Assembly: GCA_963706835.1 (NCBI GenBank)
Contig: CAVPOB010000040.1
Location: 186,001 to 250,000 of the forward strand
DNA length: 64,000 nucleotides
Direction: 5' to 3'
DNA from: CAVXYG01 sp963706835
Lineage (GTDB): Bacteria > Actinomycetota > Actinomycetes > S36-B12 > GCA-2699445
Positions 59,022 through 64,000 of the stretch are shown piece by piece. Every line of letters starts with the position of its first letter. Positions within the stretch are counted from its first letter, which is position 1. The translations under genes and the position numbers were made by a program. The notes under the pieces were generated by a model. It had not been told where the DNA came from. It worked only from the letters and a program-made list of their open reading frames with translations, and did not search any database.

Positions 59022-59303
59022 TCACCACCTCACCGGGTCGCGCTGGGTGGCCCGGCGCTGCCAGCACGTGCGGTGCACATGGCGCCGGTCCGCGACGGAT
59101 CCATCCTCGGGCCACACCACCAGATGCGCCTGGCTGCCCGCAAGTCGATTCCCGCAGATCGGACAGGTGTAGTGGGTGCCGTCGTGACGGGCCGGCCGGG
59201 TGGCGACCAGCCAGCCGCCGTCCGCGTGCTCCTCCCGGCAGCGCACACTGCCGGTCGACAGCGGCCTGCCCGAGCCATCGGCCCTACGGTTGCGGCGCCC
59301 CAC
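59022..59303 (-). CDS. Small zinc-ribbon-like protein
   Basis: A 93-residue protein. HYTCPICGNRLAGSQAHLVV followed by HRTCWQ gives a Cys-x2-Cys ... His-x2-Cys set suited to one zinc ion; CREEH near residue 22 adds another Cys/His. A basic N-terminus (GRRNRRADG) precedes it. Related actinobacterial proteins carry the same CPICGN-L core and are of unknown function. The start is GTG with only a weak AGGATGG upstream. It lies 42 bases after the 3-hydroxyacyl-CoA dehydrogenase and three before the DCC gene. Confidence 0.7.
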   Translation of the reverse strand: MGRRNRRADGSGRPLSTGSVRCREEHADGGWLVATRPARHDGTHYTCPICGNRLAGSQAHLVVWPEDGSVADRRHVHRTCWQRRATQRDPVRW

Positions 59304-59345
59304 GGGACCATCCTGACGCAGCTGCGCGGCTTGCGCCCACCGGCG

Positions 59346-61001
59346 TCAGTAGGTGCGGAACCCGCGTCCCGTCTTGCGCCCCTGGTAGCCGGCCGCCACG
59401 AGGTGCTCCAGCGTGGCAGCCGGGGTGAGGCCGGGATCGCGGAACTCGCGCAGCAGCGTCTGCTGGATGGCCAGGGAGACGTCGTTGCCGACGACATCGA
59501 GCAGCGCGAAGGGACCCATCGGGAACCCGGCGGCCGCCTTGATGGCGGCATCGATCTCGTCCATCGAGGCATACCCGGACTCCAGCATCCGGACGGCGTC
59601 GTTGAGGTAGGGGAACAGCAGCGCGTTGACGATGAAGCCGGCCCGATCGCCGCATTCCACCGCCACCTTCTTGGTGCGGGCGCAGATGTCGCGAGCCGTG
59701 GCGACGACATCGGGGGCCGTGGTGAGCGGCACGACGATCTCGACCAGCTTCATGATGGGCGCGGGGTTGAAGAAGTGCAGGCCGACCACATCCTCCGGCC
59801 GACTGGTCGCCGCCGCCATCTCCACCACCGGCAGGCTCGACGTCGTCGTCGCCAGGACTGCGCCGGGCTTGCAGACCGCGTCGAGCCTGCGGAACAGATC
59901 CAGCTTGGTCTGCAGATCCTCCACGATGGCCTCGACCACCAGGTCCACCTCGGACAGCCCCGCCACATCGGTGGCACCGGTGATCCGGGCGAGCGCCGCG
60001 TCGCGGTCCTCCTCCGCCATCCGGCCCTTATCCACCGCGCGCTGCAGCGACTTGGTGACGCCGGCCCTCACCCGGGCCACCTTCTCCTCGCCGCGAGCCA
60101 CGAAGACCACGGCGAAGCCGGCCTTGGCGAAGACCTCGATGATGCCCATCGCCATCGTGCCGGAGCCCACGACCCCGACGGTGGCCACCTCACGGGCGAC
60201 GGCAGATGCGCCGCCCCCATCGGCGGCGTCGCTGTCCGGCACGATCTCCTCGGACCCGGCGCCGGCGTAGCGGTAGAAGCCGCGGCCGCTCTTGCGGCCC
60301 AGCCGGCCCGCCGCGACCATCTGCTTCAGGATCGGCGCCGGGGCGTGCACGCGCTCCCCGGTGGTCGCATGCAGACCGTCCAGCACGCGGTAGGCCGTGT
60401 CGATGCCGATCGCGTCCAGCGTCGCCAGCGGCCCCATCGGATAGCCGCACCCGAAGCGCATCGCGGCATCGACATCGTCGCGACTGGCGTAGGCCCCCTC
60501 CACCATGGAGACCGCGTGGTTGAGGTAGCCCATGAGCAGACGCGACACGATCTGTCCGGGGCGATCGCCGACCACGACGCTGCTGGTGCCGAGGGCATCG
60601 GCGAACCCGACCCCCATCGCGACCGCATGCTCGCTGGACAGCGGGGTGCGCACGACTTCCAGAAGGCCAGGTGCGTCGGGAGGCAGCGCCGGTGCCAGGC
60701 CGATGACCCGGCCGGGGTCGGTCGTGGCCAGGGCGAGATCGGTCACGGCGATCGCGGTGGCGGTCGTGGCAATCACCGCCTCCGCCCCGACGGACTTGTC
60801 GATCAGTGAGAGCACCTCGCGCTTGGCCTCGAACGCCTCCGGCACGGCCTCGATCACCAGATCGGCCTGACCGATCCCGGCCAGACCATCCTGCTCGCCC
60901 AGCGCCAGTACCCGCAGTCCGGCCCGCTCCGCGGCGGCGACCAGTCCTGCTCCGGTCTGTCCGAGCCCGACCACGGCAACGGTGGTGATATCGCGCGTCA
61001 T
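59346..61001 (-). CDS. 3-Hydroxyacyl-CoA dehydrogenase, tandem double-domain form
   Basis: A 551-residue protein holding two complete-looking 3-hydroxybutyryl-CoA dehydrogenase units. The first (1-270) has VAVVGLGQTGAGLVAAAERA, GQIVSRLLMGYLNHAVSMVE and AMRFGCGYPMGPLATLDAIG; the second (285-551) has VGVVGSGTMAMGIIEVFAKA, TTTSSLPVVEMAAATSRPED, VGLHFFNPAPIMKLVEIV, CGDRAGFIVNALLFPYLNDA and GFPMGPFALLDVVGNDVSLA. The second unit keeps the catalytic HFFNPAP histidine, while the first reads LAPALPPDAPG there, so only the C-terminal unit is likely active. It gives (S)-3-hydroxybutyryl-CoA for the Ccr route. GGAAGG lies just before the ATG. Confidence 0.92.
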   Translation of the reverse strand: MTRDITTVAVVGLGQTGAGLVAAAERAGLRVLALGEQDGLAGIGQADLVIEAVPEAFEAKREVLSLIDKSVGAEAVIATTATAIAVTDLALATTDPGRVIGLAPALPPDAPGLLEVVRTPLSSEHAVAMGVGFADALGTSSVVVGDRPGQIVSRLLMGYLNHAVSMVEGAYASRDDVDAAMRFGCGYPMGPLATLDAIGIDTAYRVLDGLHATTGERVHAPAPILKQMVAAGRLGRKSGRGFYRYAGAGSEEIVPDSDAADGGGASAVAREVATVGVVGSGTMAMGIIEVFAKAGFAVVFVARGEEKVARVRAGVTKSLQRAVDKGRMAEEDRDAALARITGATDVAGLSEVDLVVEAIVEDLQTKLDLFRRLDAVCKPGAVLATTTSSLPVVEMAAATSRPEDVVGLHFFNPAPIMKLVEIVVPLTTAPDVVATARDICARTKKVAVECGDRAGFIVNALLFPYLNDAVRMLESGYASMDEIDAAIKAAAGFPMGPFALLDVVGNDVSLAIQQTLLREFRDPGLTPAATLEHLVAAGYQGRKTGRGFRTY

Positions 61002-61130
61002 GCCTTTCCCTTCCTCAGCCCTACCGCAGTGTGGCAAATCGGGACCTGTGGGCTCGGTACGGGGTCGCCGGCATGCCATAGGCTCGCCCCAACGGCCGCC
61101 CTGCGCAGGCCCGGCCCCACAGGAGGTGCC

Positions 61131-62621
61131 ATGCCAACCAGCAGCACATTCGCCACCAGGTCGCCCGGGGATGGCGGCGTGGTCGCCGAGTTCCCCGTGA
61201 TGGATGACGAGCAGGTGGCGGCCGTGGTCGATCGAGCACGGCTGGCTGCCCGCTGGTGGGCCGATCAGGGGCTGGCCGAACGACGTCGCCGGCTGCTGCG
61301 GTTGCGCGCGCTCCTGGCCTCGCGCGCCGACGAGATCAGCGAGCTCATCCACCGGGAGTCCGGCAAGCCGGTCGCCGACGCCCTGCTCGAAGTCGTGCTC
61401 AGCGTGGAGCACGTGGACTGGGCCGCCAAGCATTGCGCTCGGGTGCTCGGCGAACGTTCGGTCCGCCCCGGGCTGTTCACCATCAACCAACAGGCACGGC
61501 TGCGCTACGAGCCGCTGGGCGTGGTCGGGGTGATCGGTCCGTGGAACTACCCGCTGTTCACGCCGATCGGTTCGATCGCCTACGCCATCGCCGCCGGCAA
61601 TGCGGTGGTGTTCAAGCCCAGCGAGCACACCACCGCCGTCGGACGCTGGATCGCCGATGCCGCGGCGGAGGTCTTCGGCGAGCAGCCGGTGCTATCGCTG
61701 GTCACCGGACCCGGCAGTACCGGCGCAGCGCTGGTGCGCAGCGGTGTGGACAAGATCTCCTTCACCGGTTCGACGGCGACCGGTCGGCGGATCATGGCCG
61801 ACGCGGCCGCGACGCTGACGCCGGTGCTGCTGGAACTGGGCGGCAAGGACGCCGTGCTGGTCGATCACGATGCCGACCTCGACCGTGCCGCCGAGGCGGC
61901 CGTGTTCGGGGCGTTCTCCAACGGCGGCCAGACCTGCGTCGGCGTCGAGCGCGTCTACGTGCACCGCGACGTGTACCAGCGCTTCCTGCAGATCGTCGCC
62001 GACAAGGCATCGCGCATCTCCCCGGGCGCGATGCGCGATGCCGCCTACGGCCCGATGACCCTGCCCGACCAGGCCAGCGTGGTGCGGCGCCACGTCGAGG
62101 ATGCCCTGGCGCGCGGCGGCACGCCGGTGGTGGGCGGCCCGGAGTCGATCGGCGACCGGATCATCGGCCCCATCGTGCTGTGCGATGTGCCGGAGGACTC
62201 CGCAGCGGTGCTGGAGGAGACCTTCGGCCCCACCGTCGTCGTCAACCCCGTCCGAGACCTCGACGAGGCCGTCGATCGGGCCAATGGGACGCCATACGGC
62301 CTCGCGGCATCGCTCTTCGGCGGCTCCCCGCAGCGACTACGGGCCGCTGCCGACCGGCTCCGCGTGGGGATGGTCAGCATCAACTCGTGGGTGATGTACG
62401 CCGGCGTGCCGGGCCTTCCGTGGGGCGGGGTCAGGGACTCCGGCTTCGGGCGCATCCACGGCGAGGACGGCCTGCGAGAGTTCGCCCGGGCCAAGTCCAC
62501 GGTGCGGGAGCGCTTCAGCCTGCCGATCTCGCTGACCTCCTTCGAACGGCACCCGTCCACCACACCGATGGTGAAGCGCATCATGCAGGTGCGCTACGGA
62601 CGCGTGTGGGGCCGCAACTAG
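61131..62621 (+). CDS. Aldehyde dehydrogenase family protein
   Basis: A 496-residue NAD(P)-dependent aldehyde dehydrogenase. VVGVIGPWNYPLFTPIGSIA and AGNAVVFKPSEHTTAVG form the cofactor site, ISFTGSTATGRRI the glycine turn, TPVLLELGGKDAVLVDHDAD holds the general-base glutamate and FSNGGQTCVGVERVYVHRD the catalytic cysteine. PWGGVRDSGFGRIHGEDGLREF is the C-terminal signature, and the basic tail (VKRIMQVRYGRVWGRN) may touch the membrane, as in long-chain aldehyde dehydrogenases. AGGAGG five bases before the ATG fixes the start. It diverges from the dehydrogenase gene across a 129-bp spacer. The substrate is unknown. Confidence 0.92.
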   Translation: MPTSSTFATRSPGDGGVVAEFPVMDDEQVAAVVDRARLAARWWADQGLAERRRRLLRLRALLASRADEISELIHRESGKPVADALLEVVLSVEHVDWAAKHCARVLGERSVRPGLFTINQQARLRYEPLGVVGVIGPWNYPLFTPIGSIAYAIAAGNAVVFKPSEHTTAVGRWIADAAAEVFGEQPVLSLVTGPGSTGAALVRSGVDKISFTGSTATGRRIMADAAATLTPVLLELGGKDAVLVDHDADLDRAAEAAVFGAFSNGGQTCVGVERVYVHRDVYQRFLQIVADKASRISPGAMRDAAYGPMTLPDQASVVRRHVEDALARGGTPVVGGPESIGDRIIGPIVLCDVPEDSAAVLEETFGPTVVVNPVRDLDEAVDRANGTPYGLAASLFGGSPQRLRAAADRLRVGMVSINSWVMYAGVPGLPWGGVRDSGFGRIHGEDGLREFARAKSTVRERFSLPISLTSFERHPSTTPMVKRIMQVRYGRVWGRN

Positions 62622-62647
62622 TCCTTCCGGGCTACGCCGATCGGGCG

Positions 62648-62682
62648 TTACCGACTGGTAGCGCAGCGTTACCGGTGAGTAG
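62648..62682. promoter_or_regulatory. Pair of TTACC...GTAG operator-like sites
   Basis: TTACCGACTGGTAG (62648-62661) and TTACCGGTGAGTAG (62669-62682) are two near-palindromic 14-mers exactly 21 bp apart, so they lie on the same face of the helix. The shape resembles TetR/FadR-type operators. They sit between the aldehyde dehydrogenase stop and a small gene at 62745, 62-97 bp before its start. Confidence 0.45.
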
Positions 62683-62744
62683 GCGTTTCGCTGCCTCGCC
62701 CGCGATGGCCAGGGTGGGAGTCGTCGAAACAAGGGAGTGACGCC

Positions 62745-62942
62745 ATGCATGTGCTCAGCGCAGGGCTGGGAGTCGATCAACTGGAACTGCCGACGAACGT
62801 GGCCGGTCTGATCCCACGGGTCTACCGGCAGCAGGCCCCGGCGTCACCGCTGCCGCACCAGCGAAGCGCGGTCAGCGAGTCGGATGCTCGGGCACTGGCA
62901 CCGTGGGCGCGTCGCATGGAGCTGCCCGGCATGGACACCTGA
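62745..62942 (+). CDS. Small protein of unknown function
   Basis: A 65-residue reading frame, MHVLSAGLGVDQLELPTNVA then GLIPRVYRQQAP and DARALAPWARRMELPGMDT, without a membrane helix or cysteine. GGGAG about seven bases before the ATG and a credible operator-like dyad upstream support expression. The family is not recognised. It ends 56 bp before the second repeat element. It could also be chance; amino-acid composition is only weakly protein-like. Confidence 0.4.
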   Translation: MHVLSAGLGVDQLELPTNVAGLIPRVYRQQAPASPLPHQRSAVSESDARALAPWARRMELPGMDT

Positions 62943-62997
62943 CCGGCTCATCGGGATCTCGGGTGTACGTGTGAGAGGGCCTCCGCGGCGGCAGCAG

Positions 62998-63440
62998 TGC
63001 ACCCGGTGCGGGGGTTGGCACCCGGGACGGGGGTTGTCGCCTGGGACGAGGGGCTGTCGCGTGCTTCCGCGGCGGCAGCAGTGCACCCGGCGCGGGGGTT
63101 TGCACCCGGGACGGGGGCTGAGCGGGCCCCCGGAGCGGCAGCAGTGCACCCGTTGCGGGGGTTTGCACCCGGGACGGGGGCTGAGCGGGCCCCCGGAGCG
63201 GCAACTGTGCACCCGTTGCGGGGGTTTGCACCCGGGACGGGGGCTGAGCGGGCCCCCGGAGCGGCAACTGTGCACCCGTTGCGGGGGTTTGCACCCGGGA
63301 CGGGGGCTGTCGGCCCAGATCCGGCCGGTTCCGCCCCCGCGGCGGGTGCAAACCCCCGAACCAGGTGCAGTCCTGCCCCGCATACCGGACACCCCGCCCC
63401 CGCGCCGGGTGCAAACCCCCGAACCGGGTGCAGACGTCCC
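62998..63440. repeat. Composite convergent repeat element, copy 2
   Basis: The gap 62943-63578 holds no credible gene. Sub-array II has perfect 63-bp periodicity: GTGCACCC at 63081, 63144, 63207 and 63270, plus a degenerate first unit at 62998. Each unit reads GTGCACCCGTTGCGGGGG, then TTTGCACCCGGGACGGGGG and a CTGAGCGGGCCCCCGGAGC spacer. Sub-array I is inverted, with GGGTGCA at 63344 and 63407 (63 bp apart) and the CCGAACCGGGTGCAG end. Type I units here are the reverse complement of those at 29.0 kb and type II likewise, so the whole element is an inverted copy of the one at 28995-29440. The flank 63440-63578 shows nothing recognisable. Confidence 0.87.
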
Positions 63441-63578
63441 CCGGCGCAGCGGGATGAGGCCCTCACGTCGCTGAATCCGCCGGGGCGCCGGGAAGCGACC
63501 GACGCCGCGGCGGTCAGCTCGCCCCACCCGCAGCCGCCGGAGCCCACCGCACTCCCAACTGCGAGGAGCCACCAAACC

Positions 63579-64000
63579 TCAGGACCGCAGCTCCTCGAGG
63601 TCCGCGAAGCCGTCCAGCGCCTCCGGGTTGGCCAGGGCCGTGATATTGCGGACGGTGAGACCGTTCACCACGTCGGCAACTGCCAGTTCGGCGAGTTTGC
63701 CGGAGCGGGTCCGCGGCAGGTCGGCCACGGCGGCCATGCGAGCCGGGACGTGACGCGGGGAGCACTCCACGCGCAGCCGGTGGCTGATCCGTTGCCGCAG
63801 GTCCTCGGTGAGCTCGGCGCCCGGGGACAGTCGGACGAACAGCACGATCCGGGTGTCGCCCTGCCAGTGCTGACCCACCGCGAGGGCCTCGGCGATCTCC
63901 GGGAACTGCTCGACCTGCCGATAGATCTCGGCGGTGCCGATGCGGACCCCGCCGGCGTTCAGGGTGGCGTCGGAACGGCCGTGCACGACGAAGCCGCCAT
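63579..64000 (-). CDS. Acetoacetyl-CoA synthetase, C-terminal part (runs off the window edge)
   Basis: The last 140 codons of an ANL-superfamily adenylating enzyme; the frame stays open to base 64000 and reads FVVHGRSDATLNAGGVRIGT, AEIYRQVEQFPEIAEALAVG, RIVLFVRLSPGAELTEDLRQ, LRVECSPRHVPARMAAVADL and PRTRSGKLAELAVADVVNG. The GRSDATLNAGGVRIGTAEIY hinge is specific to acetoacetyl-CoA synthetase, distinct from acetyl-CoA synthetase, and the lysine in RSGK is the catalytic, acetylatable residue. It activates acetoacetate to acetoacetyl-CoA at ATP cost, feeding the thiolase and dehydrogenase genes at 50.9 and 59.3 kb. Confidence 0.9.
   Translation of the reverse strand, partial: GGFVVHGRSDATLNAGGVRIGTAEIYRQVEQFPEIAEALAVGQHWQGDTRIVLFVRLSPGAELTEDLRQRISHRLRVECSPRHVPARMAAVADLPRTRSGKLAELAVADVVNGLTVRNITALANPEALDGFADLEELRS

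Noticed and set aside
59346..61628. A 760-residue reading of the 3-hydroxyacyl-CoA dehydrogenase
   Set aside because: The first 209 residues are antisense of the aldehyde dehydrogenase; the supported ATG is at 61001 with GGAAGG upstream.
62872..63575. Minus-strand repeat-protein frames over the second element
   Set aside because: Same reason: several frames are open at once and none has a supported start or conserved repeat sequence.

Overview
The window is high-GC actinobacterial chromosome (class Actinomycetes). The evidence is uniform GC-rich codon use, many GTG starts, a WhiB regulator, an FO synthase for coenzyme F420, an actinobacterial DUF3499/DUF5719/glycosyltransferase locus, the GlgE alpha-glucan pathway and a crotonyl-CoA carboxylase/reductase. 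From about 19.6 to 40.5 kb the gene order (gatB, gatA, gatC, ligA, a MetE-like gene, mnmA, cysteine desulfurase, etfA, etfB, methyltransferase, GH57 enzyme, GT4 glycosyltransferase, hexapeptide acyltransferase, methyltransferase, enoyl-CoA hydratase) matches, from memory, the Mycobacterium tuberculosis Rv3009c-Rv3039c region. The species cannot be named from the sequence. No tRNA, rRNA, CRISPR array or intact insertion sequence was seen.

Layout. 0-8.2 kb, minus strand: cell-envelope and regulatory genes (DUF3499, DUF5719, a very large GT2 membrane glycosyltransferase, WhiB) and fbiC. 8.2-14 kb, minus strand: a five-gene peptide ABC transporter operon whose ATPase and one permease gene carry many single-base frame changes, followed by a 635-bp gap with a possible degraded transposase. 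14.6-19.6 kb: a flavocytochrome-type oxidoreductase, an SDR and a GH63-like glucosidase. 19.6-27.4 kb: gatCAB, a dead sugar-permease gene, a cupin, ligA and a MetE-like gene. 27.4-29.9 kb: a tandem pair of TRIC/UPF0126 membrane proteins, a repeat-rich non-coding element and a DUF1918 gene. 29.9-34 kb: tRNA thiolation (cysteine desulfurase and MnmA) and electron-transfer flavoprotein. 34.1-40.5 kb: polysaccharide genes of the methylglucose-lipopolysaccharide type. 40.6-47.7 kb: glgX, a remnant of a glycine-betaine binding protein, glgE and glgB. 47.8-50.8 kb: DEAD-box helicase, START-domain protein, thioredoxin-like chaperone. 50.9-64 kb: acyl-CoA metabolism (acetoacetyl-CoA thiolase, methylmalonyl-CoA epimerase, Ccr, a double 3-hydroxyacyl-CoA dehydrogenase, aldehyde dehydrogenase, and the end of acetoacetyl-CoA synthetase) mixed with an OafA-type acyltransferase and small enzymes.

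How the genes fit together. GlgE, GlgB and GlgX form a set for building and trimming alpha-1,4/1,6-glucan from maltose-1-phosphate, and the GH57/GT4 pair a few kb upstream is of the type that makes the glucan backbone of methylglucose lipopolysaccharide. Thiolase, 3-hydroxyacyl-CoA dehydrogenase, Ccr, epimerase and acetoacetyl-CoA synthetase fit an ethylmalonyl-CoA or butyrate/acetoacetate assimilation route.

The least explained structure is a composite repeat element present twice, at about 29.0-29.4 kb and 63.0-63.4 kb. Each copy holds two sub-arrays of a roughly 63-bp unit that point at each other, and the second copy is a whole-element inversion of the first. The dense frame changes in the transporter operon and the decayed genes at 23 and 43 kb also deserve a look.
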